In this document: positions 8,897 to 16,472 of the stretch, piece by piece | How the letters are laid out: every line of letters starts with the position of its first letter | How positions within the stretch are numbered: position 1 is the first letter of the stretch | Origin: Neisseria dentiae | GTDB taxonomy: Bacteria > Pseudomonadota > Gammaproteobacteria > Burkholderiales > Neisseriaceae | Reading direction: 5' to 3' | Assembly: GCF_024580525.1 (NCBI RefSeq) | Contig: NZ_JANIKQ010000010.1 | Span: 1-64,000, forward strand | Length of the DNA: 64,000 nt | Made by a program: the position numbers and the translations under genes | The notes under the pieces: model-generated | Databases searched by the model: none | What the model saw: only the letters and a program-made list of their open reading frames with translations | Told to the model about the DNA's origin: nothing

Positions 8897-10405
8897 ATGA
8901 ACGACACTCTGCTTTATCTGTTGTTTGCCGCGTTTGCCGGCATCGGTTTGGGCGTTTTGTTTGCCTGGCTGTTTCTGCGTGCCAAACACCAAGCCCAAGC
9001 GCACCGTTTGCACACCGAGCTGGCCGCAGCCGAAACCCGCGCTGCGCAGATCGGGCCGCTGCAAAACGAGTTGGATGAAAGCCGCCGCCGCGAACAGGAA
9101 ATCCGTGCCGAGCTGCAAGAAACATCAAGCCGTTTCGCCGCCGCCCGCCAGCATATCGAAAGCCTGCAAGAGCGCGAAAACGAATTGGGCCGTCTGAAAA
9201 ACGATTACCGCGATTTGCAGCAGGAGCTGGCCGAAAGCCGAATCGGTTACGAGCGTTTGAACACCCAAATCGGGCAGGAACGCCTTGCCCACGAAGAAAA
9301 AATGGCGCTGCTGGCCGAAGCCCGCCAAAGTTTGGCCGACCAGTTTCAAAACCTCGCCAACAATATCCTCGAAGAAAAAACCAAGCGCTTTACCGAACAC
9401 AACACCGAAAGCATCAACCGCCTGCTTACCCCGCTCAACGAGCGCATGGGCAAATTCAGCGAGCTGGTGCAGAACACTTATGAAAAAGAAGCCAAAGAGC
9501 GGCTGACTCTGGAAAACGAACTCAAACGCCTGCAAAGCCTCAACAGCCAGCTTCACGCTGATGCCAAAGCGCTCACCGACGCGCTCACCGGCACGCAAAA
9601 CAAAACGCAGGGTAACTGGGGCGAGATGATTTTGGAAACCGTGCTGGAGAATTCCGGCCTGGTTAAAGGGCGCGAATATTTCGTTCAGACGGCCTCCACC
9701 CGCACCGAAGAAGACGGCAGCGTCCGCCGCCTGCAACCCGACGTGCTCGTCAACCTGCCCGACAACAAGCAAATCATCATCGACAGCAAAGTGTCGCTTA
9801 CCGCCTATGTGCGCTACACCCAAGCGCAAACGCCCGAAGCCGCCGAACGCGAGCTGGCCGCCCACACCGCCAGCGTGCGCGCCCACATCAAAAGCCTGTC
9901 GCTCAAGCAATACAGCGATTTGGAAGGGGTGAACACGCTCGATTTCGTGTTTATGTTTATCCCCGTCGAGCCGGCCTATTTATTGGCCTTGCAGCACGAC
10001 GACAGCCTGTTTCAAGAATGCTTCGACAAGCGCATTATGCCCGTCGGCCCCAGCACACTGCTGGCAACCCTGCGCACGGTGGCGAATATCTGGCGCAACG
10101 AGCAGCAAAACCAAAACGCGCTCGCCATCGCCGAAGAAGGCGGCAAGCTCTACGATAAATTCGTGGGCTTCGTTACCACGCTTGAAGGCGTGGGCAAAAA
10201 CATCGAGCAGGCGCAAAGCCAATACCAGGCCGCCTACAAACAGCTTTACGAAGGACGCGGCAATCTGGTCGGCCGCGCCGAAAAACTGCGCAAACTGGGC
10301 GTGAAAGCCAGCAAACAGCTCGAAAAAAGCCTGGCGGAAAAAGCGGCCGGCGAAATGCTCGAAGCCCCTGAGGCGGAATCGGAAAACGGGGAAGGGAACG
10401 TGTAA
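8897..10405 (+). CDS. rmuC: DNA recombination protein RmuC
   Basis: RmuC limits recombination at inverted repeats and is predicted to be a nuclease of the PD-(D/E)XK type. The start is placed at MNDTLLYLLFAAFAG, giving 502 residues with an N-terminal membrane anchor (about residues 4-25). A long coiled coil, rich in Glu, Gln, Arg and Leu, spans about 30-200. The RmuC core follows, with GNWGEMILETVLENSGL, the acidic/lysine motif IIIDSKVSLTAYVRY and FVFMFIPVEPAYLLAL. The open frame extends 38 codons upstream, but those codons include DUS sequence and look non-coding. The gene ends just before a DUS hairpin at 10585-10620. Confidence 0.93.
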   Translation: MNDTLLYLLFAAFAGIGLGVLFAWLFLRAKHQAQAHRLHTELAAAETRAAQIGPLQNELDESRRREQEIRAELQETSSRFAAARQHIESLQERENELGRLKNDYRDLQQELAESRIGYERLNTQIGQERLAHEEKMALLAEARQSLADQFQNLANNILEEKTKRFTEHNTESINRLLTPLNERMGKFSELVQNTYEKEAKERLTLENELKRLQSLNSQLHADAKALTDALTGTQNKTQGNWGEMILETVLENSGLVKGREYFVQTASTRTEEDGSVRRLQPDVLVNLPDNKQIIIDSKVSLTAYVRYTQAQTPEAAERELAAHTASVRAHIKSLSLKQYSDLEGVNTLDFVFMFIPVEPAYLLALQHDDSLFQECFDKRIMPVGPSTLLATLRTVANIWRNEQQNQNALAIAEEGGKLYDKFVGFVTTLEGVGKNIEQAQSQYQAAYKQLYEGRGNLVGRAEKLRKLGVKASKQLEKSLAEKAAGEMLEAPEAESENGEGNV

Positions 10406-10584
10406 ATATGGTTCCATTCTATTCGGATTAAGCCGTCGTATGGCGTGTGTACTTTTTCTCAGGTTGGCTGACTGTAGCCCGAAGGGAAAAAGGAAATACG
10501 GCAGCATTTGCCGCAGTCTGCCATCGGTGTTTTGTGCGGATTTTGTTTGCTTGGGCTTGAGGTGCCGACTGTTTTTTTATATAG

Positions 10585-10620
10585 CCGCAGGCCGTCTGAA
10601 AGATTTCAGACGGCCTGCGG
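10585..10620. terminator. DUS inverted repeat downstream of rmuC
   Basis: Arms of 17 bp (10585-10601 and 10604-10620) each contain a DUS, with only 2 nt between them. It can act as a terminator for rmuC and as a DNA uptake site. No strong T-run follows on the plus strand. Confidence 0.6.
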
Positions 10621-10655
10621 TCTTTGCAATATTCAAAAAATATCACAAAAAGTTT

Positions 10656-10851
10656 GAGGCCTTTGCAAAAAAACAATTCAAACCTGAAAACATTTGTGTC
10701 TCGTCATTCCCGCGTAGGCGGGAATCCAGCCCTAAAATCATCAAGTATTTTATTTCAATAACTTATGAAAAAGTGGCTAGATTCCCGCCTACGCGGGAAT
10801 GACAGAAGTTAAGCATTTCAGACGGCCTCAAAATGGTTTTGCAAAGGTCTC
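10656..10851. repeat. MITE-like element carrying inverted dRS3 repeats (copy 2)
   Basis: The left end is GAGGCCTTTGCAAAA (10656-10670) and the right end is TTTTGCAAAGGTCTC (10837-10851), inverted with one mismatch. Two dRS3 repeats in inverse orientation lie inside (near 10705 and 10780), plus a DUS. Size and order match the element at 5663-5857. It lies between the 3' ends of rmuC and eptA. Confidence 0.75.
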
Positions 10852-10874
10852 AGTTTATTTGCCGCTATTTAGAT

Positions 10875-12467
10875 TCAAGCACGGCAGGTGGCGAAAATGT
10901 CTTGCTCTTTGCGGTATTCTGCGGTTTGCACATCGAAAACGCCCAGCAGCGAATGGAACAGGTTGTCGTGCGAATAGCTGCGGCCGGCGTTGCTTTTCAG
11001 ACAGGCGGCCGACACGCCGCTGCCTTGGTACCAGCCCTGCTTCGCCCAAAAAATCATCGGCACTTGAGTTTGCGTTTTCGGAGCGATAGCGTAAGGCGTA
11101 CCGTGCAGGTAGATGCCGTTTTCGCCCAATGATTCGCCGTGGTCGGAAACATACCATAAGGCGCTGTCGGTGTCGGTTTGCCGGTCGAGCAGTTTGATGG
11201 TGGCGGCCAGCATATGATCGACATAGCGGATGGTGTTGTTATAGGTGTTTTGCAGCGCCGCGGTGCTGCAATCTTGCAACTGGTTGGTGTCGCAAGTGGG
11301 TTGGAAGGTTTTGAATTCGGGCGTGTAGCGCTTGTAATATGCGGGGCCGTGGCTGCCTATGGTGTGCAGCACGATGATGCCGTCGCCTTTCATCGCGCGG
11401 ATTTCTTCTTCCAAACCGTTGAGCAGAGCCATATCGAGACAGCCGTCGCTGCCGCATTGGCCTGCTTGGGCGATGTCGCCGATATTGATGTGTTTGATGC
11501 GGTCGCACACGCCTTTGCAGCCGCCGTCGTTTTCACGCCAAGAGGCATAGAGACCGCTGCGTTGCAATACGTCCATCACGTTTTCTTGGTGCTTGGCGCG
11601 GCTGGCGTTGTAATCGTTGCGGTTCATATTGGAAAACATGCACGGCAGCGATACGGCGGTGGATGTGCCGCAAGAAGATACGTCGGGATAGTTGATCACG
11701 CCGGCGGTTTGTTTCAACTCGGGCGTGGTATCGGGCGCGCCGGGGTTCAGCCCCCAGTTTTGCGCGCGGGTGGTTTCGCCCACCACCAACACCAGCAGGC
11801 GCTTACGCTCGTGCGGTGCGGCATGACGTTTGGCATCGTTGCCGATGGTTTCAAACGGACGGTTGGCATCGTAGGCAACATAAGCCGTTTTGATACCTGC
11901 ACCAATCAGGTTGGTGGGGGTAATCTGGTGGCTGATTTTGGAGTGGTTGCGGAAAAACGAGGCGTAATGCGAATACGATGTTGCCGCCAACGCACCGATA
12001 ACGGCCAGCGATGCGGCTGCGCTCAAAACGCGCCAGCCCAGCGCTTTATACCATTTGGTTGCATGCCGGATTTTGCCGTAGCGGGCGTACAGCACGGCCG
12101 GTAACACGCCGGTAAGCGCCACCCACAGCATGAATTTCCACGAAAGCCATGCGCCGGCTTCCGCCGGATTGGTTTGCAGCAGGTTTTGAATCATGTCGTC
12201 ATTGAAAAAAATGTTTTGCGTCATCACCGCAAACGACGCGCCCGCTCCGGCAAGCAGCAGCAAGGGGATGGTGAGCCGGTGCAGCTTGGGCCAGAACAAA
12301 AGCTGCATAATCAGGTTCATGGCGGCCACCAAAAACAGCGGCATGGTGAGTATCAGCAGCCAGTCGCCGGTTTGGAAAACCGAACGCCAATAACCGATAT
12401 TGAACACGGCGGCGACATAAAGGCTGAACAGGAAAACGGCGCGGTTGGCAGTAAAACGGAAATGCAT
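10875..12467 (-). CDS. eptA: Lipid A phosphoethanolamine transferase, EptA/LptA type
   Basis: An inner-membrane enzyme that moves phosphoethanolamine from phosphatidylethanolamine to lipid A on the periplasmic face. In neisseriae such enzymes give resistance to polymyxins and cationic peptides. The start at MHFRFTANRAVFLFS gives 530 residues with five N-terminal membrane helices (about residues 8-165), followed by an alkaline-phosphatase-like periplasmic domain. The nucleophile threonine is in VVGETTRAQNWGLNPG, and metal ligands lie in HTIGSHGPAYY and WYVSDHGESLGENG. Paired cysteines are typical of the disulfide-bonded domain. The open frame has 17 further upstream codons without family features. 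It is divergent from the PepSY/two-component cluster, which hints at joint regulation but does not show it. Confidence 0.92.
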   Translation of the reverse strand: MHFRFTANRAVFLFSLYVAAVFNIGYWRSVFQTGDWLLILTMPLFLVAAMNLIMQLLFWPKLHRLTIPLLLLAGAGASFAVMTQNIFFNDDMIQNLLQTNPAEAGAWLSWKFMLWVALTGVLPAVLYARYGKIRHATKWYKALGWRVLSAAASLAVIGALAATSYSHYASFFRNHSKISHQITPTNLIGAGIKTAYVAYDANRPFETIGNDAKRHAAPHERKRLLVLVVGETTRAQNWGLNPGAPDTTPELKQTAGVINYPDVSSCGTSTAVSLPCMFSNMNRNDYNASRAKHQENVMDVLQRSGLYASWRENDGGCKGVCDRIKHINIGDIAQAGQCGSDGCLDMALLNGLEEEIRAMKGDGIIVLHTIGSHGPAYYKRYTPEFKTFQPTCDTNQLQDCSTAALQNTYNNTIRYVDHMLAATIKLLDRQTDTDSALWYVSDHGESLGENGIYLHGTPYAIAPKTQTQVPMIFWAKQGWYQGSGVSAACLKSNAGRSYSHDNLFHSLLGVFDVQTAEYRKEQDIFATCRA

Positions 12468-12728
12468 GGAGAACTCTTGCTTTGGGATAGTCAGATTAAC
12501 GAGCGGGCGATTATGCACCGGCAGGATTAAGGCTTTCTTAAGGTATAAACAAAGTTGGAGATATTTTAATAAGACGGCTTTTTTAGAAATTTCTAACAGC
12601 CTGACTTGAAAATATTTATTAATAAAATCAATTTATTATTTCTTATTTTCAGGCCGTCTGAAAAAATTGGCGGCTTTAAGGTTTGCTTAAGACGGGTTTG
12701 TTTTAATGGCACCACAGCAACAGAGACC

Positions 12729-12871
12729 GAGACCTCGGCAACCCAACCATCTGCGGCGCATTTCTGCGTTGCACGCTGCTCGCTCGCTTGCCTAACCATA
12801 TGTTATGTCTGCACTCGCTGCGCTGCTGCGCCTTGAACTGCATCCGCATCTGGCTGGGTTGCCAAGGCCTC
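12729..12871. repeat. MITE-like element, second type (copy 1)
   Basis: The ends GAGACCTCGGCAACCCA (from 12729) and the inverted right end finishing GGCCTC at 12871 form imperfect terminal repeats. The interior (CTGCGGCGCATTTCTGCGTT and TGCGCCTTGAACTGCAT) recurs at 13254-13349. It has no coding capacity. It lies in the 467-base gap between eptA and the PepSY gene, which otherwise holds only a DUS at about 12651. Confidence 0.65.
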
Positions 12872-12934
12872 ATGCTGTTTCATTTTCCCCTTATCAATCA
12901 TTTTGAATAACCCGTTTCCCACAAGGAGCACACC

Positions 12935-13207
12935 ATGTTGAAACAAACCCTTTTCGGCCTGATGGCCGCCGCCGTATCCTTAACCGCTTTTGCCGAAACC
13001 ACCTGCACGGCCTACCCGAAAAACGAGCAGATTCCGCCCGCCAAATTCCAAGAGCAGCTCAAGCAGCAGGGCTACCAGATCATGAAATTCAAGCAAACCA
13101 AAGGCAATTGCTACGAAATCTACGGCAAAAACAAAGAAGGCAAGAAAGTTGAAATCTATTTCGACACCAAAACCGGCAAACCCGTGAAAAGCAAAACCGA
13201 AAGTTAA
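12935..13207 (+). CDS. Small periplasmic PepSY-domain protein
   Basis: A 90-residue protein with a signal peptide (MLKQTLFGLMAAAVSLTAFA) and one short PepSY-like domain (KFQEQLKQQGYQIMKFKQTK through KVEIYFDTKTGKPV). PepSY domains are thought to act as inhibitory or sensory modules outside the cytoplasm. An AAGGAG ribosome site precedes the start. Together with the cytochrome b561-like gene and the two-component pair downstream it resembles clusters seen with QseBC/BasRS-type systems, where the small PepSY protein is a likely target or accessory. Its ligand is unknown. Confidence 0.82.
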   Translation: MLKQTLFGLMAAAVSLTAFAETTCTAYPKNEQIPPAKFQEQLKQQGYQIMKFKQTKGNCYEIYGKNKEGKKVEIYFDTKTGKPVKSKTES

Positions 13208-13253
13208 TTTCAGACGGCTTTCACACCGTTATATACGCAGAACCAAGCAGGCC

Positions 13254-13349
13254 GAGACCTTTGCAAAACCCCCATCTGCGGCGCATTTCTGCGTTGTGCG
13301 CTGCTACGCCTTGAACTGCATCTGCATCTAGGGGGGGGGCAAAGGTCTC
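13254..13349. repeat. MITE-like element, second type (copy 2), with a G9 tract
   Basis: Its perfect terminal inverted repeats are GAGACCTTTGC (13254-13264) and GCAAAGGTCTC (13339-13349). The interior is a shortened version of the repeat at 12729-12871. Nine consecutive G residues (13331-13339) lie at the right end, about 66 bases upstream of the next gene. G tracts of this length often vary in neisseriae. Confidence 0.7.
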
Positions 13350-13381
13350 AGGCCGTCTGAAAAAAACTTTTCAGACGGCCT
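13350..13381. terminator. DUS inverted repeat upstream of the cytochrome b561-like gene
   Basis: Arms of 14 bp (AGGCCGTCTGAAAA at 13350-13363 and its complement at 13368-13381) are separated by 4 nt. It directly abuts the MITE-like element. It may end the PepSY transcript. Confidence 0.55.
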
Positions 13382-13405
13382 TGAAGCACCGAGAAAGGAC
13401 GTATC

Positions 13406-13963
13406 ATGCAAACCGTTAAAGTATGGGATTTACCCGTGCGCCTGTGCCACTGGGGGCTTGCCGCCTGCGTGCTGGCGAATCTGGCGTTTACCGAAGAGGG
13501 CAGCGACATCCACGAATATGTTGGCTATACTGCCGCCGGTATTGTCGCCTTCCGCCTGTTGTGGGGCTTTATCGGCAGCCGTTACGCCCGTTTCAGCAAC
13601 TTTTTCCCCACCCCCTCGCGCCTGATGGCGCACGGCAGCAACATCATACGCCGCCGGCCCGACACCCATCTCGGCCACAACCCTTTCGGCGCACTGATGA
13701 TGTTTGCCCTGTGGGCGGCGGTTATCGGCTTGGGCGTGAGCGGCTACCTGATGACGACCGACCGCTTCTGGGGCGACGAAACCGTAGAAGAAATCCACGG
13801 TTTTCTGGCCGACAGCCTGATTCCGCTGATTGCCCTGCACGTTACCGCCGCGCTGGCCATGTCGTTTCTGAGCAAAACCAATCTGGTGCGCGCCATGATT
13901 ACCGGCAAGAAAAACGTGCCCGACGATGCCTTCGTTCGGCCGCAGATTTTCGATAAAGATTAG
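13406..13963 (+). CDS. Cytochrome b561-family inner-membrane protein
   Basis: A 185-residue protein with four hydrophobic helices and histidines suited to haem b: the N-terminal VWDLPVRLCHWGL, then DIHEYVGY, and EIHGFLADSLIPLIALHVTAAL near the C terminus. The opening matches the group annotated as cytochrome b561 or Ni/Fe-hydrogenase cytochrome b subunit, which carry electrons across the inner membrane. No hydrogenase genes are nearby, so the partner is unknown; a link to the PepSY protein just upstream is possible. An AGAAAGGA ribosome site precedes the ATG. Confidence 0.85.
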   Translation: MQTVKVWDLPVRLCHWGLAACVLANLAFTEEGSDIHEYVGYTAAGIVAFRLLWGFIGSRYARFSNFFPTPSRLMAHGSNIIRRRPDTHLGHNPFGALMMFALWAAVIGLGVSGYLMTTDRFWGDETVEEIHGFLADSLIPLIALHVTAALAMSFLSKTNLVRAMITGKKNVPDDAFVRPQIFDKD

Positions 13964-14000
13964 AGCCTTAACCATTCAGTTAAGCGCCCCCCCGATAAAG

Positions 14001-14035
14001 TTTTCAGACGGCCTCACCATCAGGCCGTCTGAAAA
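14001..14035. terminator. DUS inverted repeat between the b561-like gene and the response regulator
   Basis: DUS arms at 14001-14014 and 14022-14035 are inverted, with a 7-nt loop. It may attenuate transcription between the two genes. Confidence 0.5.
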
Positions 14036-14072
14036 TACACCACCGAACACACAACCGAACAAGGCCACCATC

Positions 14073-14735
14073 ATGCGTATCCTCTTAATCGAAGACGACC
14101 CCCATATCGGCGACGGCCTCTATCACGGCCTCACCAAACATGGCTTTACCGTCGATTGGCTGAAAACCGGCAAACACGGCCGCGACGCCCTTTCCAACGC
14201 GCCTTACGATGCCGTGGTGCTCGATCTCGGCCTGCCCGATATCGACGGCATGGACATTCTCGCCGGCTGGCGGCAGCAGCGGCACGACACGCCCGTGCTG
14301 ATACTCACCGCCCGCGACGCCCTGCCCGACCGCCTGGCCGGCCTCAATGGCGGCGCCGACGATTATCTGTGCAAGCCCTTCGCACTCGACGAAGTTGCCG
14401 CCCGCCTGTTGGCACTGGTGCGCCGCAGCCAAGGCCGCGCCGCTTCGCTGCTCGAATACGGCAGGCTGAAGCTCGACACTTCCGCCAAATCCGCCGAGCT
14501 GGCCGGCGAGCCGCTCGCCCTCACCCAGCGCGAATACGTCCTGCTCGAAATGCTGCTCTCGCAACCCAAACACATCCACAGCCGCGCCCAAATCGAAGAC
14601 AAACTCTACGGTTGGGATCAAGAAGTCGAAAGCAACGCCGTAGAAGTGCACATTCACAACCTGCGCAAAAAAATCGGCAAAGACTTTATCCAAACCCGCC
14701 GCGGCTTGGGCTACCAAATCGGAACCGCACCGTGA
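14073..14735 (+). CDS. OmpR-family response regulator (QseB/BasR-like)
   Basis: A 220-residue cytoplasmic transcription factor. The receiver domain (about 1-115) has the acidic pair EDD at residues 7-9, the phospho-acceptor D51 in VVLDLGLPDIDG, the switch threonine in LTARD and the conserved lysine in CKPF. The winged-helix DNA-binding domain follows, with LTQREYVLLEML and VEVHIHNLRKKIG. The start is set at MRILLIEDDPH; the open frame extends upstream through DUS sequence. It overlaps the kinase start by four bases (GTGA), so the two are probably translationally coupled. The sequence groups with QseB, BasR/PmrA and PhoP-type regulators; which one cannot be fixed here. Confidence 0.92.
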   Translation: MRILLIEDDPHIGDGLYHGLTKHGFTVDWLKTGKHGRDALSNAPYDAVVLDLGLPDIDGMDILAGWRQQRHDTPVLILTARDALPDRLAGLNGGADDYLCKPFALDEVAARLLALVRRSQGRAASLLEYGRLKLDTSAKSAELAGEPLALTQREYVLLEMLLSQPKHIHSRAQIEDKLYGWDQEVESNAVEVHIHNLRKKIGKDFIQTRRGLGYQIGTAP

Positions 14736-16096
14736 AATTCTTTTGGAATATGTATCCCGCCACCAGCCTGCGCCGCCGCCTGTTTGTCTATATCAGCGGC
14801 GGCCTGCTGGCCGTTTGGCTGGCCTCGGTCAGTGCCGCCGCCTATTTTTCACTGCATGAAATCGATGAAGCCGCCGACAGCCAGATGTCACAGCTTGCCC
14901 AAACCCTGATGCAGGTGTCGCACGACAACAATACCGTACGCAATATCGTCGATATCGAAACTCTGCTCGACAGCAATCCCGGCGACGCACAAACCAGTAA
15001 CTACGGCTTTGCCGTGTGGGACAAAAACGGCCGGCTCTTAATGGCCGACCGGCACGGCAAAGAGATTCCGTTTCAGACGGCCTCAGGTTTTCGGAACAAC
15101 CATCCGGTATGGCAAAGCGGTGCATGGCGTTATCTCTACCTGCACGATAAAGTGGACGGCCACACCGTTGCCGTATCGCAACGCTTAAAAGAGCGTCTTT
15201 CCATCGTTGCCAGCGCCGTCGGTGCCCAATTGGCCGTTTCATTCTTAGCCTTACCCGTTTTGCTGATGCTGATTTATTTCGGCATACGCCGCGGCCTGGA
15301 ACCGCTCGACAAGCTTTCCGACGAACTGCGTACCCGCGATGCCGACAGCCTGCACGCCGTATCCGAAGACGTACCCGCCGAAGCCCTGCCCATGGTGCAG
15401 TCGCTCAACGGCCTGCTCACGCGCGTGTCGGCTGCCATCGGCCGCGAACGCCGCTTCACCTCCGATGCCGCCCACGAATTGCGCAGTCCGCTGGCCGCAC
15501 TTAAAGTGCAGGCCGAAGTGTTCGCCCTGAGTAACGAGCGCGAACAGCCCTACCACTTAGCCAAAATGCACGAAAGCATCGCCCGCGCCCAACGCCTGAC
15601 CGAGCAACTTTTGGTGTTGTCGCGCATCGACCCGCTAAACGAAGTGCCCGATGCCGAACCCGTCAACTGGCAGCAGATTGCCCACCAAGCCCTGAAAAGC
15701 GCCAACCTGCAAGCCCGCGAAAAGCGCGTGCGCCTGCAACTGAACAGCCCCTGCGGCATCGAAAACGCCCTGCCCCTGCACGGCAACGCCGTATTGCTCG
15801 AGCTGATGCTGCGCAACCTGCTGGACAACGCCGTGCGTTACAGCCCCGAGAACAGCCGCGTATCGCTCACCCTCAACCGCGACGGCATCAGCGTGTGCGA
15901 CGAAGGGCCGGGCATCGCACCCGAACACATGATGCGTATCTGCGAACGCTTCTACCGCCCCGCCGGCCAAGCCCAGCAGGGCAGCGGTTTGGGCCTGTCG
16001 ATTGTAGAAAGCATCGCCGCCCTGCACGGCCTGCGGCTGGATTTGCAAAACCGCCCCGAGGGCGGTTTGTGTGCGGGTTTGGAAAAGGCCGTCTGA
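14732..16096 (+). CDS. Sensor histidine kinase (QseC/BasS-like)
   Basis: A 454-residue membrane kinase, taking the GTG at 14732 that overlaps the regulator's stop; an ATG six codons later is the alternative. A first transmembrane helix (about 14-38), a periplasmic region of about 115 residues and a second helix (about 160-185) are followed by HAMP-like sequence. The dimerisation box RRFTSDAAHELRSPLAAL carries the phospho-histidine near residue 248. The catalytic boxes are LRNLLDNAVRYSP, CDEGPGIAP and GSGLGLSIVESIAALHG. The periplasmic region may sense metals or cationic peptides, as in BasS/QseC relatives, but that is inference. The gene closes the cluster; MITE-like and REP-like repeats follow. 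Confidence 0.92.
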   Translation: MKFFWNMYPATSLRRRLFVYISGGLLAVWLASVSAAAYFSLHEIDEAADSQMSQLAQTLMQVSHDNNTVRNIVDIETLLDSNPGDAQTSNYGFAVWDKNGRLLMADRHGKEIPFQTASGFRNNHPVWQSGAWRYLYLHDKVDGHTVAVSQRLKERLSIVASAVGAQLAVSFLALPVLLMLIYFGIRRGLEPLDKLSDELRTRDADSLHAVSEDVPAEALPMVQSLNGLLTRVSAAIGRERRFTSDAAHELRSPLAALKVQAEVFALSNEREQPYHLAKMHESIARAQRLTEQLLVLSRIDPLNEVPDAEPVNWQQIAHQALKSANLQAREKRVRLQLNSPCGIENALPLHGNAVLLELMLRNLLDNAVRYSPENSRVSLTLNRDGISVCDEGPGIAPEHMMRICERFYRPAGQAQQGSGLGLSIVESIAALHGLRLDLQNRPEGGLCAGLEKAV

Positions 16097-16107
16097 AACA
16101 TCCGGCC

Positions 16108-16188
16108 GCCGTCATGCCCGTGCTCAACCCGGGTATCTGTTATTTCTTTTGAAACAAAAAGATGTTTGGGTCAAGCCCGGGTATGACG
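16108..16188. repeat. REP-like inverted repeat pair
   Basis: Two inverted copies of a sequence like CGTCATGCCCGTGCTCAACC occupy 16110-16138 and 16168-16188, with an AAAACAAAAAG-type spacer. The same module occurs inside the element at 16236-16400 and, in degenerate form, near 22562 and 1590. Confidence 0.6.
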
Positions 16189-16235
16189 TAACGGTTGCCA
16201 AACAAACAGAGACTTTGCAAAACTGCCTTCAGGCC

Positions 16236-16400
16236 GAGACCTTTGCAAAATTCTTTTAGGCACCTTAAAACACTTGCGTCATGCTCGGGCTTGACCCGAG
16301 CATCTGTTTGTTTTAGAAGCAAAAGAGATACTCGGGTCAAGCCCGAGTATGACGGAATATCATACATTCAGGATTAAAACGGCTTTTTTGCAAAGGCCTC
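16236..16400. repeat. MITE-like element with REP-type core (third type)
   Basis: Terminal inverted repeats GAGACCTTTGCAAAA (16236-16250) and TTTTGCAAAGGCCTC (16386-16400, one mismatch) enclose an inverted pair of a REP-like sequence (TGCTCGGGCTTGACCCGAGC at about 16282 and its relative near 16330). A partial extra end (GAGACTTTGCAAAA) lies just upstream at about 16209. It has the same ends as the dRS3-bearing elements but a different core. Confidence 0.7.
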
Positions 16401-16414
16401 AAGCGGTTTTACCA

Positions 16415-16446
16415 ACAAAAAACGGCTGCGCATAAACGCAGCCGTT
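16415..16446 (-). terminator. Rho-independent terminator of the PotF-like gene
   Basis: Arms AACGGCTGCG (16421-16430) and CGCAGCCGTT (16437-16446) are followed on the minus strand by a T-run. It lies just past the stop of the gene at 16473-17624. Confidence 0.85.
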
Positions 16447-16472
16447 GCCGTATGTTTCACCATACCGGTTGA

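Noticed and set aside
14073..16096. Naming the two-component pair misR/misS
   Set aside because: The pair looks more like QseBC/BasRS, and the PepSY/b561 context is not one I associate with misRS, so no symbol was given.
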